Positions 44,901 to 57,084 of a DNA stretch of 64,000 nt are shown piece after piece. The number at the start of each line of letters is the position of its first letter. The first letter of the stretch is position 1. Source of the stretch: Asterias amurensis (lineage: Eukaryota > Echinodermata > Asteroidea > Forcipulatida > Asteriidae). The stretch lies in assembly GCF_032118995.1 (NCBI RefSeq), contig NC_092656.1, positions 9,863,761 through 9,927,760 of the forward strand, written 5' to 3'. Below the pieces are notes generated by a model. It worked only from the letters and a program-made list of their open reading frames with translations. It made no database searches and was not told the DNA's origin. The position numbers and the translations under genes were made by a program.

Positions 44901-47900
44901 CTTCGCTCCTCAAAATACACCAAAGTTAAGTACGTGTACACTATTTTTTTCTCCAAACTCTTATCAGTCGCGACTGCAAGGATTTAGATCATTTCAGGGG
45001 TATGTACACATCATGCAACAGGTGCACACGACACGCGACCTTGTTGATCTTTTCTCCACCGCAGTTTTTTTTTACTGGTCAGGCCACAACATCGTGAAAC
45101 GTGCATGGGCCAGTTTGGGGGTTCTTTGTTCGGCACTGGTTTCTCTTTTTGAACTTTGGTGTTTGGGGAGTGAACAGCAAGTAATAAACTACGCCTGGCC
45201 CCGGCGTGTTTTCACGGCCAGCTAAAGTAAGTTTAACAAAGCATGGTAACAGCCAACAAACAAACGTGAAAAAAGAACAAGGAATGTGGTATAATAATAT
45301 AAGATGCCGAGGGAAGTGGCACAGGTAAATGCCCCACAGGAAGGTGGGCTGTTTCTCAAAACTTCAAGAAACAATGAAGAAATCGTAGCCTTACATCAAC
45401 AACTCTGACCAGGCCCCAATCGCATAAAGCCTGTAAGAACACAAACTTAAAGAGAAGTTTTGCTTCACAAAAAAAAAATAAAAAATTACATGATGTTGTA
45501 CCTGGTGCCCCACTCGATTTTTGCCAAGCAAAGAAATAATATATTAAATTGGGCCCCGTTCGTTACACATAGTAGAATTGTTTGGGCACAACTTGGGCAA
45601 ACCATGGATGAAAGCATTTTCATCCATGGTTTGGCCAAGTTGTGCCCAAACAAAAAAAGAAAGAGAAATTCTTTCAATAAACTTCCTCAACTAAAAACAA
45701 GTGCTTTAAAACAACCCCAAAACACTAAATTATCTTTAATTTAATCGTAAGAGGTTTTAAAAAGTCAGTGCCAAAAAGTCGAGCCAGGTTGAAAAATAAT
45801 GCACTACTATTATACGCAAGCACGTGCGGCCCGCAGTTATTTCTAGAGCCATTTCTTTGTTCGTGTCACCGTGTGTTGGTGATATGGATAGAGTGGGGGG
45901 CGTGGCAGCCAGGTCATAGGCATTTTGAAGTGTGGGCTCCCGTCGTCTTTTTGGTTAACTTCGCGGTCGTACGGGTCAAGGTTTATTCATAGTTCGCCAG
46001 TATTTTTTTGTTTCTTCAGACATGTTTCCTTCATTTTGTGTTCTGATATAAAGTCTTTGTGTAAATCATTTGCGTTTCGCGAACAACTAAAAATAACGTT
46101 AGCTCCTAAATTGCAAGTCTCCAATTAAACAGGGCCCAATTTCAAAGCGCCGCTTATAAGTTACTAAACATGTTTGTGCTTAGCAGAAACGAGCAGGATA
46201 CCATACACAAATGGTACAAAGGATATGGTATGTTGAATGGAAACCTTATTCTTGTGTGACTGTGAGCATATTTTTGTTGTGCTAAGCTGCTCTTAAGCAG
46301 TCCTATGAAATTGGGCCCTGGTGGATACAAAAACAACTTATGTGCGTAAAAATATGTTTCAACCTGTTTGCCAACAATGAAAGCATACCGAACAAATTAT
46401 AATATTATTAACAGTGATACAATCGATTTATCTTAAAAGAGATTTTAATAGCAGTAAAGTGAGTGACAGGCTATCTTTAGCAACTTTGAATAACTCGGCT
46501 GACCTTTGCCCCCTGTATGGATTGACACAAGCAGGCGTTATCACCAGACGTTTTGCAAACGTTTGTGGTTGCCAGTGCCACTTCTATGATGAGTGACATT
46601 CGATATCTCGTAGGGTGGGGGCACATATGGGTCACATCCGAAACAGGGGACATCCAACAAGTGGGATATCAAAATTGGGCATAAAACCCATTTCAAGTCT
46701 TCGCGCGTAATATACCGACGGAGTTGGACAGCCCACAACAAAACACGTGGTTCTAAAAACCTCGTGTATGAACAGTCCGGTCACATTCATTTTGCTGTGG
46801 GTGCAACATTCTGTTCCTTGGTTCATATCACTGTTTCAAACTAGTACTCATGATACTGAAGGTACATGGGTCCTTGTTGGTTTCAATTATTCAACTAGTA
46901 CTACTTAAAGGCAGTGGACACTATTGGTAATTGTCAAAGAAGACCAGTCTTTTCACTTGGTGTATCTCAACATAGGCCTATGCATAAAATAACAAACCTG
47001 TGAAAATTTTACCTTAATTTGGTCGTCGAAAGTTGCAAGATATTAATAAAAGAAAAAAGACCATGGTCACACGAAGTTGTGCTTTTATATGCTTGATTTC
47101 GAGGCCTCAAATTCTAAATCTGAGTTCTCGAAATCAAATTTGTGGAAAATTACTTCTTTCTCAAAACTACGTCACTTCAGAGGGAGCTGTTTCCCACAAT
47201 GTTTTATACTTTCAACCTCTCCCCGTTACTCGTAATCAAGAAAGGTTGTATGATAATAATTATTTTGAGTAATTACCAATAGCGACCATGTGTCCTTGGT
47301 TTTTACTTGTATGGTTTCACAACCGCTAGAAATTGCTGGACAAACTCAATGCACATCAGATCCATAATCGGACAAAGGACTTGTTTTTCTGGTTGCGCAA
47401 CTATGTTCGATCGTTGCGAAAGCTTTAAATCCCCCGCCATACTCAGGCTGGTTGCTAGTCACCCACTTCTAAGCTTCCAATTTTGTTTTTAAGGAAAATG
47501 GTGCAATTAAAAATGATCCTTTTTTCTAGTTTTATTGAGCATGTACACGGTTGGCTCTGGTCCTCCCTCCTCGTCATGGTTGGAAAACATGAAAATAAAC
47601 AAAGTGTTGTGACACTGTGTATTATGGTATGGTCGTGTTTACTAAAGTGAGCTCACACGTTTTGTGTATAATCCCTCAGCCAGATATAGCTTTTGTGTTG
47701 GAATGGACGATGTGGGCCAGGGCCACCACCACGCGGCATGGTAAACACAAGTTTCTAACCTTTTAGCTAAGCAAACCCATAGCATTTGTCTTTGTGCTTA
47801 CCACTGAAAGGTGGATTATCATCACCTGGTGCCTGTCCACAAAGCGGTGTTAAGTGTCAATGTAGGGACGGGTGTAATCAAGGAGTGGGGTGGGAGAGGA

Positions 47901-50900
47901 AAATAAAACTATCCATGGTGTGGGTTCTCTACTAAGTGCAAAAGCCCAAGACATATTTAGCATTCGTCCACATGAGCCCATGTAGTCTACAGAAACATGT
48001 ACATTGCTGGGTTAAATCCGAGGGGGTCAGGTCAACATTCACAACGGGGTAAAATGAAATCAGATAAGGGCCTCGTTTCCAGTACAACAATTTGCAAAGT
48101 CAACACATGTGTTCATTTTTATTCATTCGGCGCCTAGCATACACGCTCAAATTAATGTTATTTTGTTTTCTTTCAAAAGTAAAACACAAATGTTGCAAGT
48201 AGTATTTTCGTAGTGATCAATAGTTTAGAAAATGATGACATCACCACACAGAGAACACTAAATTGCATCAACAGCAACTTTAACATTGCATGTTGTGTTG
48301 CAATAGTCTGATGAAAGAAAGCGAAGACATTACAACAAAGAGATCATCATTATTCACGGTCGCCATTCATACAAAAGACAAACCCTCATCGCATCACGCA
48401 ATGACGTCTTACTTAACCATGAATTTTTTTAACTAGTCCACTGAGAACAACAAATTATGAAGGCGGTATGCCTCCGCATATATTGCGCGTTGAAGACCTC
48501 GAGTCACCACGCCCCCTTTTAAGTCCACCACACACACAACCTTCAATGACAAACATCAACAGATATGCCCCTAGTACGAGTAGTGATCCTCCACCAAAAA
48601 AAGTTCAATCTTTTGTTTTGCACTTCACTTTATGAAATCAATCATCCATTTCATTATACTGGTGATTGTGGCTTCCTATTATTTATACGCTGCAGTATTT
48701 GCCTTTTTGGCAACAGAAAAAAAATGGGCGGCGTCTAACTTTGTGAATATTATTTCGGGTTCATGCAAACAAGAACGCACAATACATTGTGGTGTGTACT
48801 TGTCCCAGTACAAAAGCTATGCCTTGCAACCGGGCAACTCAACCCTGGTCTGTTCTTAGAGTCCAAATTGCAATTACGTAAATATATCGACTCAAAAGAA
48901 ACAAGACAGTATACATACAACACCGCCTTGCCATAAGCCTTTCAGACAATACAAAACGAAACTTCTCAGCTTCACCTGTTTAATATTCAAGTAGGGTAAC
49001 AATCGATAAATCGAGGTCTGTTGTAAAGACTATCTGATGACGATTTAAATATCCTGAAAATGTTTGGCATAGCGATGCAGCCCCAGAATCGATAAAAGGG
49101 CAGGGCATTTAATTTCTTAAATTTAATTGCGAACCACCGTGAAGATGTTTTATTTTCTCGGGGTGGATTTGAGAACTGCACTATTGAGTAGACCAGTGTA
49201 ACAACAAGGGTTTTAACTGCCAGTTTTCTGAACATGAATTATTCCAACATTTGCAGGCTATCGTTCTGTGAACACAAGTATTTGTAAACTACTGGCGGTG
49301 GTCTTAGTCAACACATAACAAAAGGAAAGTTGTTTATGCTCAAGTAATTTCAGACTTTGGAAAACAACCAGGATTTAAAAAAAACGCCACATGAAAAGAC
49401 TGTTCTCAAATCAAACACAAACGCACCTGACAGGCACCATAAAATCTTCACGCCCCATTACGTCACTTTACAACTTTGAATTCTCAGTACTAAATAATAT
49501 TTGAAGTAGATAAACATCTGGGAAAACAAAACATGTCGAAAGCAATTTTAAAAGTTGTTTGTAATTCTTTTTTCTTCTTCTCCTTCTTTAATGATGATAT
49601 TTATGCCTAATACTTCAACAGTGGAGGGGGCAGTTACCTTCATTGGCCCCTGGTCTTTGTCTTGATGCCCCTTGAAATGTGGACACAGACATAACTCGTG
49701 TGTGCTGTGTGTTAGATTCGTGGGCAAGTTGGAGGTGGGAGGGGGCAACTTCTTAGGATAATTAGACGCAGACCTATAATAATTATTTCAAGGAGGCAGT
49801 CGTTGCCCCTGCTCATTGTCTTAGTGTCCCCTACCTCCATGGTGCCCCTTACAAACATAACACGTGTTTTCAGTGTTTGTGGGATTCGTGGGTAAGTTGG
49901 AGGGGGGGGGGGCGCGGGGCATTTCTTACGTGGCGCGAAAGTAACTGAGCAGACCACGTGTAGGCCTACTACAGTTGAAACAGTGAAAACGTGGAGAGAA
50001 GAAGTTAATCCCTAGTTGAACAAGAGAGCAATGAACAGTCCCATCCTCTATTCCATGGTTGAACCATGGATTCCTCCATGGTTGAACTACCTCCATGGTT
50101 GAACCCACACAATAGAACAAGTTACAATCAGCTTCATTTAAATCGTGTAGGCCTGTTCATTATCTACTTCAGTTCTGTGACATTATGTGTAGCTCAAGGA
50201 GGGACAGTACATCTTCTTAACCACTTTGTATTAACTCACACAAAACTGGACTTGTAATTTCTGTGGATAAACTCTGTTGGTCTTGCTAGACAGCTTTATT
50301 ACATGTATATCCTTTTTTGTAAAGTTGGACCAACTTGTGGTTTTACAATTAGGACTTTCACACAGCAAGTACAAGGCATGTGTTGTATTTTCTTTGTCAC
50401 TCACTATACTACTCCTTGAATAATAGAGTGCTGTTTCTGGTCATAATCCGCTCTTAACCGTATAGTAAGCGGATCATTAGTTAGGACCATGGTAGGACCA
50501 CGTGGGATTAATGGAAAGTCTTGTCTGATAAACAGGGGGCATTGGTGGAGGGCACGTTGGTCGATAGAGTATCCTTACCAGCTGCTTGTGTGACACGGGG
50601 AATTAACAAACTTGAATAGGAACTTATAAGTTTAAGATCTTAAAGAATTACTAAACAACCCCTCACTCAGTAAAATAAAAAAGGATGAATATTGTAACCG
50701 CCAGAGAGAAAACATGGCAAAAAATGCTGCAGCCAAATACATGCTAATAAACCGCATGGCCTTTGTTGTGAGTTTCCTCGTGTAGATAGTGCACATGTAC
50801 ATAACACATTGCGAAACGTCCCGTTGTTAACAACGTGGTGTTCTCACACGTGCTCGCACAATACACAACATGTTCATGCATGGTGTGCACCAAAACATTT

Positions 50901-51525
50901 TTCTCAAAGCCAAATTAAAACGAAAAGTCATGTTATGGAAAAGAAAATCTCTCTTACCAGTATGTGTTCTGAGATGGGCTTTCAGATGAGACGATTTCCC
51001 GTAGATTTTGTCACATCCAGCATAGTCGCACTTGTGTTTTTTGAGGGGGGCGCCGTCAGGCCCATGGTGGGAGGATCTCTTGTTGCGCTTTCTTTGTCCC
51101 GACTCGACTTTTCCGTCGCACGTGTTCGATTTTCTGTCCTTACGTTTGGTCGTCTTTCTACCTTTAGATTTCCTCCCAGACGGTGTAAAATGTTCTTGGC
51201 TGAGTTCGATAGAGCTGGAGCAATCACTGGTCGGGGAAGGGGCAAGTTCTCGGTTCTTATACGTTTCTAAATCAGCCAGTATCCTAGCCACCATGAACAA
51301 AGGATTTGGCAGTTGGGCCAACTCACTGTCCTGCGTCACAGATTGTGCGTGGAAATCGTACGGTGTAAGAGGGTTGAATCCCATGTCGACTGACCGGGGA
51401 ATCGGTGCGATTACCGGGGGTTTCCACGGTGGTCTGGACTTGGCAATCGCTAGAAGACATTCGGCTGCCGATGTCACATCCATATCTGGCTGTCCGTAGT
51501 CGAAATTTGTCTGGTGGTTGGTCAT
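41983..51525 (-). CDS. KLF13: Krueppel-like factor 13 (KLF9/13/14/16 subgroup), complete
   Basis: Two coding exons: 50958-51525 (189 codons plus one base, donor G|GTAAGAG) and 41983-42254 (acceptor TTTTAG|GTGAGAG, 89 codons and TGA). The phase-1 junction falls in the linker HTG|ERPF between fingers 1 and 2, as in vertebrate KLF9/13, and gives 279 residues. Residues 20-32 ([13 protein letters not shown]) match the Sin3-interaction helix of this subgroup (AAECLVSMSSRA in KLF13), and [15 protein letters not shown] matches the second conserved N-terminal block. A Lys/Arg-rich stretch precedes three C2H2 fingers: [38 protein letters not shown] and [17 protein letters not shown]. The tail HANFHP...[18 protein letters not shown] is KLF13-like rather than KLF9-like. 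It is a nuclear factor binding GC/GT boxes (CACCC), expected to repress via Sin3 and to tune GC-box genes. No defect is seen. Confidence 0.96.
42620..42740. repeat. Direct duplication with poly-C tract
   Basis: TTGTATTATGCATTGCAGAT followed by CTAGAGCTCAGAT occurs twice, 56 bp apart, each preceded by a run of C (the second about 18 long). Likely replication-slippage product. Confidence 0.85.
45580..45651. repeat. Near-perfect hairpin, 32 bp arms
   Basis: GTTTGGGCACAACTTGGGCA...ACCATGGATGAAA then the inverted complement after a 6-base loop. Lies beside an AAATTGGGCCCC word like the family F terminus. Confidence 0.85.
46130..46320. mobile_element. MITE, family F (CAGGGCCCAATTTC)
   Basis: Left CAGGGCCCAATTTCAAAGCG, right AGTCCTATGAAATTGGGCCC then TG. 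Inner words TTTGTGCTTAGCAG and GTTGTGCTAAGC. Lies in the KLF13 intron. Confidence 0.88.
46905..47296 (+). mobile_element. Family B TTAA MITE, near full length
   Basis: TTAA at 46905, AGGCAGTGGACACTATTGG left end, internal ATAACAAACCTGTGAAAATT and GAGGCCTCAAATT...TCTGAGTTCTCG, right end CAATAGCGACCATGTG. Lies in the KLF13 intron. Confidence 0.85.
49600..49925. repeat. Tandem direct duplication, ~175 bp
   Basis: Landmarks occur twice: GGGGCAGTTACC / GGAGGCAGTCGTTGCCCC, GTCTTGATGCCCCTTGAAAT / ATGGTGCCCCTTACAA, and GATTCGTGGGCAAGTTGGAG / GATTCGTGGGTAAGTTGGAG. The second unit ends in a G-rich tract. Confidence 0.7.
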
Positions 51526-52590
51526 GACGGCCGAGTGAACTGACGATGTTTCTGCTGAACGTATAATGTAATTGATACACGGAAGGTCAGGCCAGCTGTC
51601 AAATCAGCTGGGTGGCGTTGCGTAGTTAAAAAACAAAACACTCTCGAGACTGTATCCACGCAGGGAAAATAAAAAATATCAAACACACCTTACAAGACGA
51701 AATTCGTTCCCAAATTGCAGACGAAAAACAGGCCGATCGAGAGATCTTTCCTCATGTTTCACCAACAGAAATCGTTATGAGTGTTTTAGAGGCCGGTGTG
51801 GATCGGAGGTGTGTGTGCCAAATAGTGTGTGTGTGACTGGATACTTGCGCGGTTTCTATTGTTACCAAAGGCACAAAGACCCTACCGTTTCGTATACGTA
51901 CATGTAGTAGTGTACATGACTAGTACTATGTATGTACATACACATGCGGGGTGCACGACTGTAAATAATAGCAGTCATGTAGAGTCATTCTGATTGGCCG
52001 GCCTTAATCATATGTACGTAAATATCAACCTTTGACCGCAAGTCATCATAACATTGCATAGGCCACTGCACATGCTGTCTGTAAACCCCACTCTTTGTGT
52101 TTTTCTGTTTTGTGAACTGCTGCTCCTCAGATAATTCGCGGGTCTTTTTGTACCTGTGTGGTATGCTTATAATGAAACTATTATAGCCGATGTTTATTTT
52201 ATTTTATCCGCTTTAGCGACATGTAGTTACCTTTCGCGTTCTTTTAAGAGTTTCTTTGGAAAAGGCTTTGAGCGGAAAACAGTTTTGTATTCCCTCTTTC
52301 TATTTCTTTTTCTTTTTTTAAACAGCTTCAAACTTCAACTTCGGAGTATTAACTCTTTCAACAGAGTAATTTTTGGAAGGACACAAACATTCCAAGATAA
52401 AAAAAAATTCTTTGTGGCCGGTATGGTACATTATTTTTGAATTCTTATCTTGTCAGTCCAGGAATTTCAACAATGAACGTATAGTTTTCTGCATTTTGAC
52501 GAGAAACTTTTTTTAATCGATCATCGGAAGCATGACACAGCAATCATACACAAACGAATTAGTAAGGATTTGAAACTTGGTTGGGGGTCT
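51526..52590. other. Upstream region of KLF13 (5' UTR and promoter)
   Basis: GC-richer than the surroundings just before the start codon (51526-51850). The actual start site is not evident and no TATA box could be placed. Further right (52000-52590) no feature is recognised. Confidence 0.35.
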
Positions 52591-52591
52591 G

Positions 52592-52760
52592 AGGTTTCCG
52601 GTAGCCCCATGCGTGGTTCTGAAAAGAACCAGTTGATGACAACTCAATGTTTTGATTAGTATGCTCAGATCGTCTTTATTAGGCTGAGTTGTCAACCACT
52701 GGTTCGTTTCGTTCAGAACACAACGCTACCCAAACGGGATTATGGTGCTGTCATTACGGA
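52592..52760. mobile_element. Inverted element carrying histone-stem-loop-like hairpins
   Basis: Ends GAGGTTTCCGGTAGCCCC and TTACGGAAACCTCAC are inverted. On the minus strand of the left arm is GGTTCTTTTCAGAACC (52615-52630), an exact match to the histone stem-loop pattern. The right arm has a worn plus-strand form (ACTGGTTCGTTTCGTTCAGA). Between the arms lies AACTCAATG...TATGCTCAGATCGTCT...GAGTTGTCAACC. Confidence 0.65.
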
Positions 52761-52884
52761 AACCTCACCTAACACAACTAAACAACTTGAATCACAACTA
52801 CACGTTGGTGTCATGCTTCTTGGTCTAAGAAAATGACGTCACTGAACTTTAGTGACGAAAACGTTCAGGACTCAGGGCAATGAC

Positions 52885-53095
52885 TCATAATGCAATTGTG
52901 TCAACCTGCACACATTTGCATATGCAGTTGTGACCGCCCCGTGCAAAACCGTCCTTGCAGCAAATTAAACGCCATTGGTCGACGGAACACGTTCGCCATT
53001 TTTGTTTAAAAGCTAACTAAGTGCATGTCATGAATGACATGGGAAATGTTCGGCCGTTGGGTATTTGCTGCAATCATAAACTACGTGAATCCCCC
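52885..53095 (+). repeat. GC-rich repeat family O, copy 2 (partial)
   Basis: ATAATGCAATTGTGTC, TTTGCATATGCAGTTGTGAC, GTGCAAAACCGTCCTTG, GGTCGACGGAACACGTTCGC and CATGAATGACATGGGAAATG follow in the same order as at 37760. Truncated after ATCATAAACTACGTGAAT. Confidence 0.8.
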
Positions 53096-53099
53096 CATC

Positions 53100-54185
53100 C
53101 GGACCCTTTAGTTGGCCGGTAGCCTGCTTCAAGTTCAACCGTTGTTTGTGGTTCCCAACATTGACACAACAAAATTCACCAGTACGCCCCGCCCCTTTCA
53201 CACGGCTTCGACAACACCCTGTTTAAACTTACTGTATACGGTTTGCCGACATATCACAAGTTGCATCTCTCTGACGTTTACTTGACACAAATTCCCTTGG
53301 ATAATGGTCTCAATTAGAAAATGCTCAGAATCAACCAATCACGTACTGCAGTAAACAAAAGATTTCCAATTTACGATGGAAAGATAAATAATTAAACGCA
53401 ATTTTTATGAGACTGCAGAGAGAGAGTAGTAAACCCATAAAATCGAATTCGTAGTCGGGTAAATCTAAAACGCCTCAAGAGTCAAAATCGAGGGAAAGTG
53501 TCAATTAATGCCTCGGGTCGCACAAACCACAGAACATTTTTTAGTAGAATCACACCGTTGGCCCTCGGGTGGACCCCGGATCCCACACAAACCTTGATAC
53601 CCACTTCCAAGATGGGACTGACCAATATTATTGAGCTTGCAATTGCAATTGCGTTCTCCTTAGTATGACGTCACTATACCAAAATAACTATTTTGATAGG
53701 GGATCCGGAGGGGGGGGGGGGGGGGGGCAAGGGATAGTTTCAAGTTGAACATTTTCAGTAATCCCAAATAGCAAAAGTGACCTTATAACTTTGGACGATA
53801 ATCTTTTTTTTTTTTTTTTTTTTTTACATTGAAAGTAATTACAAGCATTTGGATTTGGGCAGGTAGTTTTCACAGGGGGCGGGGACGTTTTAGTCCGAAT
53901 TAGGTCTGTAAGCGCCCTCTTTTGACTCTGTTTCTTCAATGTCCATAGTTCGCTCGTCCCCAGCGCCTTGCTTTAACCAAAGGTGCTGGGATGGGCAAAC
54001 GTATCATGCACTGTCATTGGTTTAATAATGCGCAGTCCCATCATGCATCACACTCGCACTGCACCATATTATTTATATGCACTGTACGCATAACGTACTT
54101 CCTGAACAAGATCCCAGCGGTCCTGGATAGACTGGCCGCTGGGGCCGAGCGAATATCCGTAGTGTTGATTCACCGTAGACAGACG
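53100..54185. other. Intergenic sequence with long homopolymers
   Basis: A G-run of about 19 at 53709 and a T-run of more than 20 at 53803. No gene recognised. Confidence 0.4.
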
Positions 54186-54189
54186 GGGG

Positions 54190-54690
54190 AGGGAGGGCGG
54201 AGTCAGATGCAATTGTGTCCGCCATTTGCAATACTGTCCGCTCCGGACACTTTTGCATATGCAATCGTGTCCGGGGCTATGCAAAAACCGTCCGGCGGAC
54301 ATGTACATGACTGTACATACATGTGCGCGCGTAAGCGAACGTGCATGCACTGAACTTTCGTACATGCAGCGTGAATATTCACGACTTTCACCTATTTAAT
54401 GATTGCAGCGAATACCCAACGGCCGAACATTTCCCATGTAATTCATGACATGCACTTAGCTTGTAAAAAAAATGTGAACATGTTCCATCGACCAAGGGTG
54501 TCTAATTTACTGCAAGGACGGTTCTACACGGGGCGGACAAAACTGCATATGCGTATCCGGGTGGACACAATTGCATTATGCAGCAGCGTCCGGGCGGAAA
54601 CGATTGCATAATATTATGCAAAAAACGTCCGGCGGACATTATTGCATATGCAATACTGTCCTCCGGATAGTATTGCATAGAGGACTTAAT
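54190..54690 (-). repeat. GC-rich repeat family O, copy 3 (reverse)
   Basis: Read on the minus strand it follows copy 1. Ends are rich in TTGCATATGCAATACTGTCC and GTCCGGCGGACA words, and the middle has CATGTCATGAATTACATGGG and CCTTGGTCGATGG. Confidence 0.8.
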
Positions 54691-54780
54691 TGCATACGAC
54701 AGCGGCGCGGGGAGTGAGTGTTGACACAAACATCCTCCGAGGCGCTAGTCCCGTTGCACTAGTAAATTGGAGCACAGAAT

Positions 54781-55303
54781 TTACCACAGAGAGTCCACTA
54801 AGACAGTTCCGTGCTTTCCGCATTCGGCTTGGTTCAATTTGAAATGGAAAGTTTTTTCGAAACAATTGGGACGTGGATCGAGACCCACTCCTCCACGTCT
54901 CACCATAAGCCTTAAAGCTATAGTGTCGGCTTCCTCCAAGCTAAGGTATGTACAAGGTTTGCCGGGGAGAGCCTTCGTCGAAGAAGCCTTCCTTTTCACC
55001 AGAACTGCGATCTCAGGTAAAGGTGCGTCACATTTCGCTTGGACCCATTCATCAAACATAAACTCACCACAAAAAGTCACCAGAATCTATCTGTGTCGTC
55101 CCAGTTCTTCTCTACTACTGACTTGCACATGACCATTCACCCAGATCGACCGGAGGAGAAGGCTTGAAGGACTTCCACCAACGATGAGAAGTCAAATAAC
55201 CATCCCCAACATCCTTGGTGCAGGTGTCCCAGGGAAATTTGTCCACTGGAGATGCTGTCCCCCATAATGGGAAATCCACATTGGCTGAAGGAGGATGTTT
55301 CAA
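54781..55303 (-). CDS. Two coding-like open segments, unrecognised (exons or pseudogene)
   Basis: Segment 1 (55115-55303) reads MKHPPSANVDFPLWGTASPV...WKSFKPSPPVDLGEWSC and segment 2 (54781-55080) reads ...GEFMFDEWVQAKCDAPLPEI...PGKPCTYLSLEEADTIALRL...GKHGTVLVDSLW then a stop. Composition is protein-like, with few low-complexity stretches, unlike nearby random frames. I could not find a convincing splice pair between them, and I do not recognise the family. It may be a decayed gene, an exon pair of a larger gene, or a transposon gene relic. The plus-strand frame over the same bases (54767-55132) is judged a shadow. Confidence 0.3.
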
Positions 55304-55309
55304 AAGAGG

Positions 55310-57080
55310 GCGCTATCAGAAGTAAATTGTACACAGTTCGCCGTAATGGGGGACAGAATCTCCGGGGGACAGAAACTCCTGCCACACCGCATCAGATCAC
55401 AAACCTCGCCCAATGAGAACTAAACTTGCATAATACTCGTCACGGCAGTGAGATGTTCCTTTTGACCATATGGTTGCCATACTATTATTGCCTGCCTGGA
55501 TGACAACACCCGTGCAAAGAGAGAACTAAGCGTTGTCATACTGCAGAGAACTCATCCTGAGATGGAAGGGGGAAGGGTGTCAGATTGATGTGTGACTTGC
55601 CGAGGAATTGTCTACACGACTGTAGAACTCCCCATCGTTCTTCGATTAAAGCATTCTGTTCTGGAGAATGACTTAGGCAATGATATGACAAATTTGTCAA
55701 ATTTACATTGTATAATAATTAATTTTATTTTCAATGTATCAATAAGGATGCTTAAAAAAAATAGAGACATTATTTTCTCATTACATGTTAATTAAAAGGC
55801 ACCTGGAATTTGTTAAAATTTTTGGAATGTGAGAATTATTTCAAATCGTCTACATAGCACCGAAAACTAGGAAGATTTCAATAGAAATGTATGTATTTTG
55901 TACATATAAAACCTATTCTCAACAATAAATTATATTCTACAACTAAAGTAAGTTCATTAGTGGCTAAAGTTTGTACATAAAATTATTTATTCACCACAAG
56001 GCAAGGCCCCATTTCATAAGGTAAATCGGAAACAAATTGCTAGGTGAATTTGCTTAGCACATAAACAGGGGTTTGAGTAAAACAAAAAAAATGTAGATTG
56101 CATGACATAATCAGATGTACTCTATGTTTGCTTAGCAAGAAACTTTTGTGCTAAGCAATTTGTTCCCTTTTTTAAATTAGGTAAAAGGTGTTTCAATACA
56201 GTACACCTGGGCATGTGTCTATTATTTGTGTTTTAACTATTATGGACTTTCCTACACATTGCTTCAAGGATTATATTATAGGGTTGCTACTACTGGCATA
56301 CCTTCCCAAAGTTAAATGTGTTTGACTGCAAATAACACCAAGTATACCTTGCCACTTCATACTACACGCGAATTGCAAAACCGAAGCAAACCCTTGAGTC
56401 ACAATAATTGAAAAATAGAGCATTAGGTAATGTTTGCCACACAACTTGCTTCGCATTCGTGTGAAGAATAAACCGGGCTTCAAGCGACTGTGCTTGATGT
56501 CTGATACAATGACACTTAAATTTTCTGCTGAACACCTTATAAAACAATGAACTACTGGAGTGGGTGAGCTCAGAACTCCATGATTAGTGGGTACCACGTA
56601 CCTCATGAAACATCTATGAGTGAAATAAAAATGGGATCGGCTCCCTTTAAAAAGTGCAACTTAGACAAAAATAAAACCTTGCGAAATGGGATTTTCATTG
56701 ATATTAGTTGTACTAGGCTTCGTGCAACAGGCTTAACATTTGCTGGGGGGATGTTTTCGTGCGTACATGCGTAGGAGTTTGTGTGGGTGTGTTTTCCCAA
56801 ATTGTCACAAGGCCCCTGGGGAAATCGTTGCCGGGACAAAAGGTGTTAAAATGGGATCCAAATTAATTTTGTGAGGTATTGAAACAGTGGAATTAACCTT
56901 TGGCAATACAATGCAAGGAGCTTCTACGAAGTACCCACAACACTAGAGAGGTAGGTCAAAGTATGTGTTTTCTTTTTATCTAGAGAAAACAAACAACAAG
57001 ATTCTTCATACCTGAAGAATCCTGGTGATGTGTCACTATGTGAGTGAGGTTTGAAGCTCTGAATGGTGTGAATTATAAGA
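55310..57080. other. Intergenic sequence, no gene recognised
   Basis: AT-rich. 56005-56170 resembles a decayed family F element (GGCCCCATTTCATAAGG, TTGCTTAGCACA, GTGCTAAGCAATTTG). Nothing else is recognised. Confidence 0.35.
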
Positions 57081-57084
57081 ATAA

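Larger units (their letters stand above)
42255..50957 (-). other. Single 8.7 kb intron of KLF13
   Basis: Bounded by consensus GT-AG sites. It holds repeats (listed separately) and several homopolymer tracts: C-run near 42690, G-run near 43250. No other coding exon is recognised. ORFs such as 48632-48859 (+), which starts with a hydrophobic segment, are isolated and lack support. Confidence 0.85.

Noticed and set aside
48632-48859. Small plus-strand ORF with a hydrophobic N-terminus (possible secreted peptide)
   Set aside because: It lies alone in the KLF13 intron and has no splice, promoter or homology support that I can see.
50809-51499. Plus-strand ORFs of about 150 codons
   Set aside because: They are shadows of the first KLF13 exon.
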